From NCBI GenBank assembly GCA_013398275.1, contig VZSE01002186.1, forward strand, positions 564,429 to 628,428: a stretch of 64,000 nucleotides of DNA, written 5' to 3'. Made by a program: the position numbers and the translations under genes. The DNA is from Promerops cafer (lineage: Eukaryota; Chordata; Aves; Passeriformes; Nectariniidae). Under the pieces are notes generated by a model, which was not told the origin of the DNA, made no database searches, and saw only the letters and a program-made list of their open reading frames with translations. Shown here one piece after another: positions 14,901 through 26,156 of the stretch (its first letter is position 1; each line of letters starts with the position of its first letter).

Positions 14901-15119
14901 CTCTTACAGCATGTTCATTGTTCTGTCCTAGCTGCTCTGTGTGATTATGGAATGCAGGATGTTTATTAAAGTTTTTGTCTGATGGATTACCCTGTTAACC
15001 TGGCACTCCAGCAAATTGTCATATTCTAGCAAACAGGCAGGACATTATGCAAGAGAGTACTTCAGCTCAAAATCTGCACAAGCACACTGTGGTTTTCATT
15101 TTATTTTACTGTTTTGTAG

Positions 15120-15221
15120 GATTGCATTGATGTGGGTTGGTGGGAAGGAGAACTCAATGGCAGACGAGGTGTCTTTCCAGATAATTTTGTCAAGCTACTC
15201 CCTTCAGATTTTGAAAAAGAG
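15120..15221 (+). CDS. SH3KBP1: SH3KBP1 exon A: second half of the third SH3 domain
   Basis: This 102-nt exon (phase 0 to phase 0, 34 codons) follows a TTTTGTAG acceptor and ends at a GTAAGC donor. It reads DCIDVGWWEGELNGRRG and then VFPDNFVKLLPSDFEKE. The tandem tryptophan, the ELNGRRG turn, and the GVFPDNFV strand with its proline and tyrosine-replacing phenylalanine are the ligand-groove and last-strand signature of a CIN85/CD2AP-type SH3 domain. These SH3 domains bind PxxxPR motifs, as in CBL. The first half of the domain (RT loop) must come from an exon upstream of the window. The residues are nearly identical to mammalian CIN85 as I recall it, with one Ser for Pro change near the end. 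Confidence 0.97.
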
Positions 15222-18200
15222 GTAAGCAATATATTCTTTAATTTTCACTTGAAAATTCAGAATGAAAGTAGAGGTGAAAGAAATCCTCTTTCAGATACGT
15301 GATTTTGACAAAGTTTTACTTCTTATCTAATAACATAAAAACATAAAGGAAAAAAAATTTCTGGTTTAGAAAGCATCCAAGAAAAGAATGTGTGGCACTC
15401 AAAGTCGTATTAGGGAGTTTCCTTGAAGGGTTTCATTTGCCCATCCAGTCACCCCACCTCCACTATGCTGCTCTGAAAGCCCTCTGTCCTGTGTCCTACA
15501 AGTTGAGAGAGAAGAACTGGAGGTCCCAGGACAGAGCCATGTAATGCAATGATATCCAGAATTCTTTAATCTTCTCCATACTTTTTGTGGTGGAATATGA
15601 AAAGTTAGAGTATCACCTGCATGCTGATGAACAGCAGTCAAGCACTGTTCCAGAACAAAAAGGGTGAGATTTTAACTGTGAAATTTGAAAAATAATAAGC
15701 TTTTGATATCTCAGAGGCATGTTTCTTTACCTCTCAAAATTACTAAAAAAAAAGGTATAAAACCTATGCAGAATTTTTTTCAGCTCCTATTTATCTGAAA
15801 AAGTTGGCATTGTTATTTGCCAAACAATATCTAGAAATCTTGTGGTTTCCCGGAATAAAGTAATGGATTACTTCCCCCAAAAGTCCATTCCATTTTTAGG
15901 AACCTTTTGAGTCATCAGTGGGATATTACAAGCTTGCAATCAGGATTTTGATGAGTATTTCACTGTGACAGTGTAAGCCTTCTGTGGTAAATCCGAAACT
16001 TACTGATGCCCAGCTTCACTCTTTGGCAATAAAATTGAATGCCGAAGGCAAAAAATAAATAACTTGGAAAGCTTAATAAAGCAACTATTAAACAACTCAT
16101 GGAGGCTAACATGATAATTATTGAAAAAGAAAGGGGAACAGCAGCAAAAAACTGTGGGAGATGAAAAGGCAATTCCACAGCAGAGTGCATATTGTGGCTT
16201 TAGGCCTAAAAATACAAGAAGATGATTTCTAGAAGAGGCAGAAATCAAAAACCTGAAGACATAGTGAGCCTGTTATAGAAGAAAAAAATCCTTACTGGTA
16301 TCCATTTTTTGTGGTGTAATTATTCAGTCTTTTTGAACTTAAAAATTATGTATCTTTAAGGTGATTTTTAGAGTACAATTGAATATAACTTGTAGAGTAA
16401 ATTAGGTATTCAGACACTTGGAAATTGCAGCTAGGATCACTCTAACTGTGGAGAACAAAATTTTATTAGTTTTTGAAATGCCACAGATCTGGCCATTTGA
16501 GTAAGTAACTGGTAGGACTATAGACCATCTGTCTTTGCTTGAATCAGTGCTAAAAGGGAAGGAGATAAATACTTTACCAGTGATTTTGTCAGGTATTTTC
16601 TGATGTGATCCAGAAACCTTGGATTCCATCCCATGGTCTGAAAGTATTTGTTGCCATAGTCCTTCTGTCTGTTCAACAAAAGCTTGGGATCTCTTCCCAT
16701 CTCCTTGTTCAGTCCCCAGTTTTCCAAGTCTTTTCCACACATGCCCGTTTGTTCCAGACCTTTTCTATTCAATGCCTAGTCCCAGTCTCCACCTCTCAGG
16801 TGGTCTCCATTACAGGATTTTCCCCTGAGCTCACTACCTGAGTCCAAGTCACCATCTGGATTTACTTTCTATCCCTACACCAAATTTCTTTATACAGCCT
16901 TTTTTCCTCCCCCCTTTTACTCTTTGTCCCTGCTCTGTAGTTCTGTTCTCTTCTTGTCCAACCAGTCCTGGTTTCCTTTCTGTTGGCTTAATTTCTAGTC
17001 TGTCTCCATCACCTTCTTGGTTATCTCATCCAGCCACAGACCCTTGTAAATCCTTCACGCTTCTCCATGTTTCCCTAAGGAGTCTTAAAAGAGGCTCCTT
17101 CACACTACACCCTTTCTGACCTTGGTCTGTCCTTCTGAAACAATCTATTTTGCCTCTTCAGCTTTCAGTTAAAGCCACTTTGTCAAATGAACCATAGGAC
17201 CCTTTCTCCTTTGTGTGTGTCTACATAAGTGCTTTCATTTTAATCAGAAGTGACTGTAGTGAATCTGTCACTTGTCTGTCTGCACTTGTTATGCTTTGGA
17301 GGACACATCTCATGGGACATAACTTAGACCCCTTACAGGAGAGAACTAAGCCAAAAGATGTGCTAAGGGAGTGCATCTCTTGTATTCCAGCTGCTGTTGT
17401 ATGGTCAGTCAATGGGATCAGTCTCACACCACTCCACCCACTGGATAAAACCCCAAATGCCTGTATTGTACTGTTGAATCCACAGCATCAACTATTTCAC
17501 TCAGCAGCCATTATCAACAGAACCCCTAATGCCTATCACAGGACATTCATTGTCTCTGTCTCATTTCCTTTCCAAATTTTTCTTCACTTTTCTGCATTTA
17601 AACCTTAAGCTATGTTGCCCAAATTCTTGTAGAAGTGTCTCTGAGAGTTTCAGGGACTCAGTGTTTGTGGACAATGGCCCATGGCAGCCAGGCTGTAGAT
17701 CATTCTGATCTCCTGAGTTCTTGGCCACAGCTTTCTCAGGTTGATGATGAGAGGTGATCTGGTCAGGGTAAGATGGTAGGAGAAACTTGAAGGTTGCTGG
17801 ATGACAACTTTTGAGATTCATGATGTTAGCCCTGTCTAGGCAAAAACTGGTATTTTTTTTCTCTAGAGATGAATACATTTGCTAGATTTGAGACAGATCC
17901 CTTAGAAGGGTATGTGGCAAGCACTCAGTCTTCACAGCAAACTTGCTCTCTTTCAACACTCAGACCAAGATCTGAGAGTTCTAGGGCAGACACTGAACTA
18001 ATTACTGCAAGTGAACAAAGCAATTGATCTTTCTCAAAAGCTTTGGCAGATAAATAGAAAATAATTGGGGGGAGGGCAGGGATCAATAAGAGTTTGAGAG
18101 AAAATTCTGGCCTAAATGGCTGATTGAAGTTTGGCAAAGCTGTGCATATCTGGAAAAATCATTTTATTCCACATTTGTTCCACAACACAATATACATCGC

Positions 18201-19203
18201 TACATAGCCAGCAATGTAATGAAAGTGATTGTGATCAATCTGTAGCAAAGGAAAGAAGGTCCTTCTCAGAAAAAGAGGATGAACATATGGAAAAAAAGGG
18301 TTTTTTTTTTGCTTAGAGTTTCTTTACAATAATCTTGATAGTTTGTTGGGTTTTTTTTTTAAAGTGAGAGATAAAGTATGTAATTTGATCTAGCAAGATG
18401 CATGATGCTCCATTTGGTTTTGTACTCATTCCAACATACATGTGGTGACTGCCAGTGAGCTGTGCATGCATTCACACACATCAGCACAGCAGAAAAGCCA
18501 TCAGTCCCCGAGCCTGCAGGTAAAGAGAAATTGTTCTGGCACTGCCAGAACTGTTGGTGGTCATGTTTCTCAGTCTTGCCATTACAGATCTATTAGGAAA
18601 ATCATCATAACAGAGAAGGTAAAAGTATAAAAAGGACAGATTAGTTGGAATAATTTGTTTTATTTCACCAAACATCTAAAATTCTGATCTTTAACAACTG
18701 AAACTCTAAATATATCCTAGTAAGTGAATAAAGAGTAACCTTTGCTGTATTTCCTAGGTTCTGCATTTTTGCCTCATTTATGGGTCTGAAAATATCTCAG
18801 GTTTTGCCACATGTATCTTGGAGTTTCTTTGTGTTTGGTTTTGTTTTTTTTTTCCAAATGGGTAGGAATATTTACAAGGTTAAATGTTAAAGAAATAGAC
18901 TTCTTCATTAGATTAAAAGTCACGTATTCCTCCAGTCTTAAGGTACATAAAATGAACCTTTTTAACCCCTCAGCAGGACATTTCAATTGCAAAATATAAA
19001 AATTATATTTTATTTGTCAATGCTATTTTCTCTCTTCAAATTCATTTTAATGAAGTTATTTCAGGAGAAATATGTGACAGATCTGTAGTCTCATGACTTG
19101 TAATTATTAATGTTAAGCACTTTATTATTAGCTCTAACCTCTATATGAATGAGATTTACAGGCCTTTTGAAGCAACCTGTTTTCTTCTGTTATAAAATTT
19201 TAG
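15222..19203 (+). other. SH3KBP1: SH3KBP1 intron A-B
   Basis: The donor is GTAAGC and the acceptor ends ATTTTAG. The most notable content is a pyrimidine-rich plus strand from about 16600 to 17620. No exon, transposable element or RNA gene was recognised. The open frames at 16402-16740 (minus) and 17213-17608 (plus) fall in or next to this compositionally biased stretch and look incidental. Confidence 0.85.
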
Positions 19204-19255
19204 AGACCGAAGAAACCACCACCTCCATCAGCTCCTGTCATCAAACAAGGATCAG
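19204..19255 (+). CDS. SH3KBP1: SH3KBP1 exon B: proline-rich linker after SH3-3
   Basis: This 52-nt exon starts in phase 0 and ends one base into a codon. It encodes RPKKPPPPSAPVIKQGS plus the first base of a glycine codon. The polyproline run followed by SAPVIKQG is characteristic of CIN85, not CD2AP. The acceptor is ATTTTAG and the donor GTAAAG. Joined to exon A the peptide runs EKE-RPKK. In the mammalian protein I recall two extra residues (GN) at this point. The six bases before the acceptor here read TTTTAG, so an upstream alternative acceptor could not supply them. Confidence 0.96.
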
Positions 19256-22200
19256 GTAAAGTGCAGTTGATTTTTTACAGCACATATCAGTGAGCACATC
19301 TCAATCTAAATTAAGTGTATCCAAATTTATATAGAATTCATGTGTATCAAAATTGACAAGCAGATGTCTAGACAACAACTAATAAATCCCAATCAAATGC
19401 AAATAGTTGGTAGCCCTAAAAGACTGTGGTGGGCTTTAAATGTATTGCAGCCAACCATTCATACCATCTCAAAATAACCTGTTTTGCCCTTAATCATGTT
19501 AAATCAGAGCAAGTGTGATACTTCAGTTTTTCAAATTTTTTTGGTTTTGTTCCCTGACTGAAGTTGACTGTGTGCATGTCCTTTCAGTACAGACACAGTA
19601 TGTGGAGTCTGATAATACCTGCAGGAGGGAACTGCATTCACTAAAGATCTGATTTATTCTAGAGACACAGAGCTTTTTAGAATATCTATAAAATAGTGTC
19701 ATACAGTGCCCTCCTCTGAGCTGCAATCTAAGTCTAGCAGATCTGCATGAATGCTGGCTCTGGCTGGCTGCTCCAGGTTATAGGCCATAGATTCTCGGTT
19801 TTCAATACTTTTATAGCCCTAAGTATGAAACTAAAAGGAGTTGCCCTGAATGGTTATGTAGATAAAGGTGTTGAAAAAGTATTAAGGGGCTGATTCTGTT
19901 TTCCAAACAGATGAGTGATAGCAAAACGGATTTTGTGATGTTACACTGAACTGTGTGTAGATACTGAGAGCTGAACATACTTCAAATTGTAATTTTAAAA
20001 GGACCTCTCCATACTAATTGTCAAAAGTGCCTGCATGATTTATTTTTATCATGAAACTTAGAAAAAGTTAAAGAATCTATGCACTTGACAGTCCTGAACT
20101 CGGAAAATAAATTCCATTTCTATTCATGTAAAAATACAAATCACAAGGCAGGGGATGCTCTCAGAGTTTTCATTTGTATTGCAGTGGTGGTGGAAACATA
20201 ACTGTGGCTGGAATGCTTTAATCCCTTAAGTCCAGTCAGTTTGTAAAAACTCTGCAGCAGCACTACTGCTTCCTCCACTGCAGGCACACATTAAAAACCA
20301 AAACAAGTATGTCCAATCTCCAGATAGTTTTCTTGTTACTGTGACGTGTTCCAGCTTTTGGTGCTTTAAAAAGTAAATTTTCCTCTTTTACAGGCTTAAG
20401 CTGTTAGTAGAAATGCAACTTACACCAATATACAATTTACTGACAGTCAATATGCTATAATTTAACGAGTTTGAATTTGTCATGCAGTTCTTTGACTACA
20501 GAATCATGACCATAAATATTTGTGTTTCTTATTGACATCCCTGGTTTGTTCTTCACTGTGTCTTGAGACTCAAGGAAACATAAATTTGATTTTAAATCAG
20601 TAATAATGTCCAGAGAGAGCAGTATGACTTTGCCATCTAGTGGTGGTTGTATAACAACGATGTTTTAGTGACCAGTGATATTAAAGCCTGACACATTTTG
20701 TAAAAACTCCATAAAACTTCGTATTTATTTCAATTTATACTGCTATTATTAGAGAATAACACTTTTAATAGGTACCTGCTCACATACAATGCTTTAACTG
20801 TGTCACCATAGTAGGATAATGTGCCCATTTTCAGAAGGAAAAATGGTTGCAAAAAGAATGCAGGCAATCTATTAAAGCCTTCTAAGTCTATGTCAAAGCC
20901 AAGACTATTGCAGTTCTTTCTTTTCATACTCAGTCTTTGACAGCTCCTGGCTGATCAGGCACAAGAGTTTCTTCTGATACATATTTAGAGCTGAAAATCA
21001 TCCTATGTTTATTGCCATCCTGACATCCTCTACTTTGTCAAATTATTTCTTCACTGAGATTATACTGTATTTTGCCACATGTCCACATCAGGTCTTACTG
21101 TTGATAGTAGGTAACAACTTCAATAATGCTTCTGCATATTTGACCTGTCACAGTGTGATGAATAAATTTAAAACTGTCAGTTGCAGCCTACATAATTAAA
21201 TGTCAGCATCTCCTGATGCACAGCATAAAATCAAAGCAGGGAATTAGAACTTGTCTTTGTAGTACAAGTGGCATATGTGTAAAGAGGTGTCTATATTATA
21301 GTAGAGATAGAAATTTATAATTTCCACAGCAATAAACTGCCAGGGCCATCTGTGCTGCACTTTACAAAGCAAGGTGAAAACTGGAGAGCCAAATTTAGAG
21401 CACAAGTTCCTTATATGTAGTTATTGAAAAGCATTGGCATTTCACTGAGTAGCTGGGGTAAGCAACACAACTGTATCCAGATTGAAGGGTAGGAATACTC
21501 TTGAGTTCCTCTGGGAGCTGATACAGAGCTTCCCAAAGCTTCCTTGAAGGTGACTGTCACCTGGGAGCTAAGGTAGGATCATGGTGCCTGCCTGGGTGTT
21601 GATTAATTTGGGGGTTACAATCCAAGTAGGAAGAACAACTGTCTGGGAGCTCCTCAGTGGCTGTAGGCTCATTGTTCTAGACTTGACCTGAGAATGTCCC
21701 TCTGTGTGTTAATGATGACTATTAATCATACTGTAATTAGGTATAGACTTATGTGTCTTTCTTTTTGAACACACTAGTGTGTGCAAGATTATCAATATGT
21801 TGACCTGCACTTTGCATAACTTGTGCTTTGAAAGGCTTTGAGTGCTTTCGAGCAACAGCTTCTCCTGAAGTCTTTTTCATAGAATCACTTATGTTGGAAA
21901 AGACCCTTAAGATTATTGAATCCAACCATAAATGAGAATTTAGTATTATTTATTGACATGATATGTGGTCCGACAGCACACTTGGGTAAAGAAACAATGG
22001 CTGGTGATCACCACTTATTACTACTGATTTCTAGGAACCAGCTGCAGAAGGGAGTTGCAACAGCACATTCAAAAAATATAAATGCACTTGAGGACTGCAT
22101 GTAATAGAATAGGCTGAAACAAAAAATTGCCTTGTGTTCCTTGCCCTGCCTCCTCTGCTTTTCTTGGATTTCATCTACTGTTATTTCTATTGAAATGCTA

Positions 22201-23033
22201 ATAGTGTTACCTAAAGCAGTTTTCAACACTACTAAGTTGAAATAGCATTAGCACCTAGTGGTTAGCCAATGCTGCAAACCCAATATCCAATAAAGTGTTT
22301 GTTTTAGCATGGGGATTAGAAGATTTTATCTTGCATGTGCCAGGAAATTTTTGCAAAATCTTCCCGTTGTTGGTGCCACAAATTCCCATATTTCTTGGAG
22401 CAACAGAAGTCCGTATGTCAGGGCCTCTAGTACAGAGGCAGAAGAAGCCAGGGGCTTACACCTCCAGGCCAAAAGCTGTCAATTAAAATAGTCATGCAAA
22501 TCATGATGCAGAATGCTGCCAGCACTTGCTCTTCTCCTCCTTATAATATGTGGAAGTGAACAGCTACTAGTAGTGGAGAAAAAGGGGAGGGATGTGTTAA
22601 TTTAATGCAAAATAACGTCTCTATGTTCAGCTCTATCATGTATTCTCTTGACATTGCTCAATTAATTGATTTATTTTAATGTTTCTGCACACTGTTGAGT
22701 TGCTCTTCATTTATGTCTGTAATGATGAAGGATTTGTCCACCTTTTAAAATCTGCAGTTATTAATTTTTTTTTTTCCCACAGAGTAGTCTGAGAGTGTCT
22801 ATTCTTTGGGATTGCACACTTTGGAAACTGTGAACTTGATTATAAAGACAGAAATATCCAATTGCTTTTTTGTCACTATGGTACAGGCGAATATTTTATA
22901 TAATTTTATGTTCAGTTTTAGCAAGACGTTTTCAAATTGGGGAATATAAAAAGCCTAAGAAATCTCAGAATTAAATCTTATGTCACTGTTTTGTTGGCTT
23001 GGTCAGAATTCCAAATTTTTCTGTCTTTGACAG
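19256..23033 (+). other. SH3KBP1: SH3KBP1 intron B-C
   Basis: The donor is GTAAAG and the acceptor CTTTGACAG. Apart from a 57-base CR1 tail near 21877, I see no feature. The open frames are short and unrecognised. Confidence 0.85.
21877..21933 (-). mobile_element. CR1 LINE 3' tail, short fragment
   Basis: The plus strand reads TCATAGAATCACTTATGTTGG, then AAAAGACCCTTAAGATTATTGA and ATCCAACCAT. This is the reverse complement of the usual CR1 3' terminus. Only the last roughly 55 bases of an element remain. Confidence 0.85.
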
Positions 23034-23114
23034 GGACCACAGATCGAAAGCATGAAATCAAGAAGATACCACCTGAAAGGCCAGAATGTCTTCCTAATCG
23101 AACAGAAGAAAAAG
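23034..23114 (+). CDS. SH3KBP1: SH3KBP1 exon C: basic linker with IPPERPE motif
   Basis: This 81-nt exon (phase 1 in, phase 1 out) follows a TTTGACAG acceptor and ends at a GTATGA donor. With the G carried from exon B it reads GTTDRKHEIKKIPPERPE and then CLPNRTEEK, and it leaves one base for the next glutamate. The basic RKHEIKK run followed by IPPERPE is diagnostic of CIN85. Mammalian CIN85 as I recall it has Glu for Asp and Met for Cys here. The segment is part of the flexible proline-rich region between the SH3 domains and the coiled coil. Confidence 0.96.
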
Positions 23115-25993
23115 GTATGAAATGTGCTTTCCTGCATGTTCTCTGCAGAGAGATGAGGGAAACAGAACCAATGCACACCCTCATTCCCACTCTCTGTTTC
23201 CATTAAGTGTATTGTTTGGATGTGTGTTTTCCACTCTGAGAGACTGTGATGATAGATATTTTGGAAAGGCTCTCATTGCTGCTTACAGACTGAATTCAGT
23301 GTGTTCAGTTGTATCCATCCAGAGCTGTTGAGTACATGCAGCCACAACTGAAGTCAAGGGGAGATTTGCTCTCAATACATGAAATGCTGCATAAAGCCCA
23401 GTGCTCTGTAACACCCAGGTGCTCAACTGAGTAAAATCTGCCAGATTAGTGTGTACTTTTTTCTTAACATCTATCTGCTTTGGTTCTCTAGTTGAAAGCT
23501 GGGTTGGTGGTTTTCCTGCGTCACAAAGGGATTTTGTGGAGATGTAGTCATTAATGCTTATGAATCACCCCATTATCATAGCCACAAAAGTCACAGGCAA
23601 GGCAGTGAAGAAATGAAAAAATTCTTCAAAGCCATTTTTGAACATTGCGAGAAATGGAACACAGTACCACACAGAGCAGGGACAAGAAAATTAAACCTTT
23701 AATGGTTTCATTGTGTTCATTGTGAATGGTGAATAGTCTCAGGAAAATAGTTACATCTATTCTCTAATTGAAGATGGTGCCACATTTCATATGTTAAGTG
23801 GAATATTAGATTGTACGAACAAGTTTGTTTATGGGATTTCTTAATGTCTAAGTATTTGAACTTGCAGCCTTTCAAAAGGCACGTGTATGCACATGACTAA
23901 ATGCATAAAATTCAGCTATAATTTAGTGACATAACCTTCAGACTTTGTACCAAGATCTGTTTCTGGATATACATCTTGGTGATCTGACAGACGTTTCAGC
24001 TGTTTCCTCTACATAGGTTTACTTACGGTTATGTGTGCTGCTTCTTGTGGTTATCTTAGCAATAAAACCCTTTGCTTTCCATTTTTGGATTTACAAAACC
24101 AACTGCTAAAACAGCAGAGGAAATTTAAATATGTTACTCTCCTGGACTATAAATATCTGTAACTTTTCTAAACATTGGAAAGAGGCTGTAGGAGTAGTGC
24201 CTACATTTCAGGAGTACCAGGGAGTGGCAGGAATTGCTCATGTGGTGTGGCAGCAGGGGTGGCACAGGAACGTCCTTTGGGCTGTGTGTTGGCACACTGC
24301 CCAGCCTGTCCCTCATACAATTTAGATTCTTGGACACTGAGGCAGTATAAATTGTCATAGGATTAAGTGTGTACAAATTACACAGTATTCTGGAAAAGCT
24401 TCAGTGTTGCTGAGGACCCAATGACTGCATCTGCTCAAAGCATACTGCCTGTGAACAATAGTTGCTAGCTGGACAATTCCAAACCTCTAATGTGCATTGT
24501 GTTTCTGGGGATTTACTCCATGATCCTCTCGTTAATGGGGTCTCATTAAGAACCCATTAAGCAATACCCTGTAACATTCCCAATACCTCTTATATGTATA
24601 CAGAGGTGTAACATTCATGGCATATCACAGGCAGCATTGTCAAGGGAAGTGGGGTGTTGAAATAGTAGGATATAGAGAGCAGAACTTTAGTTCCTTGGAG
24701 AGTTTTGTCCTTTCTTTAGAAAAATCAGGTCTTCTCTGGTGTAGCAAGCATGCTTACGTGTTTGTTTTGTATTAGGAATTTAGAGCATATTATTTAGGAG
24801 AGTTATTCATGTGTATTGTACTTAACACATGCATAGGCATTGCATGTTTGGCATTGGATATTTGATGCCTTGTGAAGGCTGACCTAGAACAGAGACTAGA
24901 CAGAGTTAAAGAATAAAGTAGGTGTTTATTAAAAGGCCTCAATGGATACAGCTTGGGCAGTTCAAGAGCCCAGCTAGGGCTACACCCAAGATGAACCCAA
25001 AATGCTCACAAAATGGACGACCGGTCACGAGGTCTCCCACCTTTTGTAAGTTCTGGTCCATTAGCATATTGGAGTTAATTGTCCAATTATAGCTTTAGAT
25101 TATAAAGTCCCATCCTTCTTGTTTTTCTCTCTTCATTCCACCGTTGTTTATGCTCTTGAGCCTGAGATTTGGATCATTTGTCCTTAGTCCCCAGCTAGAG
25201 AAGGAATTGTTTTTTCTACCCACTCTATGAAGAGAGCTTACTATCCCCCAATATGAAGCTCAGAACTACACACTAAAGCAGCACAAATCTGAAAAATATA
25301 AAAGCTAAAACCTGAGGCATCGTATTAGCATGGCAGCACTCCCTAACTATGCATAATCAGTTCTGCAAATGATCTAGGTTTTCACTGGCAAGCTGAAAAA
25401 TCCAGCATATAAGTCTGTGCTTAAAACCTAAATAATAGGTCTGATTTTCCTGAGAGTTTTACATCCTGCTAGGCATTGTTAAATTTTTGCGCTTGTATTT
25501 TATTTTCACGTAACTGTAGATCGCTTGAAACATGCCTTTTTCCCTGCCCAAAATGGTATTTCTCTGTTTATCCAAGAAATGTTAAGAATATCCAGCATAA
25601 TTATTTTTGTGACCTTCTAAATTAATATTGTTTAATATTAAAATCTAATATGAGTTGTGCTCACGGGAGGTTGTACAATATGGTTTGCAATTTCTTGCCT
25701 TTCTTGTACTTCACAGTAAATCACTAAAATAAAAAATAGTATTCCCATTAATATGCTGCACACATGTTTTGGCTGAGGACAGAAGTTTGCAGGCAGAACA
25801 GCCAGGCAGGTTGAACAACTGATTTGTGGCAAATATATCAAATAAAGAATGATTTAGAACAGAAATGGAAAGGTTTTTCTTTGTATACAGTCTATCTACA
25901 ATTGAACATTTCTTTGAATGTAGACTTGTGAGTGCAAATGAATTCCACTTAATAATATCCCTGTTCTTTTTTCTGGAAATGATTGATATAAAG
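23115..25993 (+). other. SH3KBP1: SH3KBP1 intron C-D
   Basis: The intron holds an antisense LTR at 24863-25322. The rest is unremarkable AT-rich sequence. The acceptor (ATATAAAG) has a purine-rich immediate context. The likely polypyrimidine tract (CTTTTTTCT) lies about 20 bases further upstream. Confidence 0.85.
24863..25322 (-). mobile_element. Endogenous retrovirus solo LTR, antisense to SH3KBP1
   Basis: A 460-base segment starts TGATGCCT and ends AGGCATCG, which is a terminal inverted repeat with one changed last base (expected CA). It is flanked on both sides by TATT (24859-24862 and 25323-25326), a candidate 4-bp target duplication. On the minus strand it carries a poly(A) signal AATAAA (plus-strand positions 24925-24930) near its 3' end and a degraded TATA-like box (about 25043-25051). 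The sequence resembles a bird ERV LTR family I recall from songbird genomes. No internal retroviral sequence flanks it, so it is a solo LTR left by recombination. Confidence 0.85.
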
Positions 25994-26156
25994 AAAGATC
26001 AGAGAGAGAGCAAAAACAGGTAGACTTGCAGAAGCCCTCAGTTCCTGCTATACCTCCGAAGAAACCTCGGCCACCCAAAGCCAACGCTGTGAACAGACCT
26101 GGTACCTTGCCCCCGAGACGACCAGAAAGACCAGTTGTGCCTGTGACTCATGCAAG
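25994..26156 (+). CDS. SH3KBP1: SH3KBP1 exon D: PPKKPRPPK proline-rich motif region
   Basis: This 163-nt exon (phase 1 in, phase 2 out) ends at a GTATTG donor. It encodes ERSEREQKQVDLQKPSVPA, then IPPKKPRPPKANAVNRPG, then TLPPRRPERPVVPVTHA and two bases of an arginine codon. The PAIPPKKPR and LPPRRPERP segments are the Px(A/P)xPR-like and class II proline motifs through which CIN85 makes intra- and intermolecular SH3 contacts. The start is fixed by frame: the next AG downstream (25996-25997) would lead to an in-frame stop within nine codons. Relative to the mammalian protein as I recall it, there is one extra residue before VDLQ. Confidence 0.96.

Larger units (their letters stand above)
1..15119 (+). 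other. SH3KBP1: SH3KBP1 intron upstream of exon A (5' end outside window)
   Basis: No coding exon could be recognised here. I looked for the exon that should precede exon A, encoding the first half of the third SH3 domain and ending in a lysine codon before a GT donor, and did not find it. The interval holds a 19-bp tandem duplication near 134, an ATTC/ATTT array at 3875, an ATT-type trinucleotide array at 8460 and a CR1 fragment at 11660. The rest is AT-rich sequence without an evident feature. Open frames in it are short and unrecognisable, for example 10132-10578 on the minus strand and 11362-11652 on the plus strand. Confidence 0.8.

Noticed and set aside
14781..14969. Open frame with MHAQNADLF, reminiscent of the AQN-D-L part of an SH3-3 first-half exon
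   Set aside because: Only a handful of residues agree, the required upstream and downstream SH3 residues are absent, and no donor in the right phase follows before exon A.
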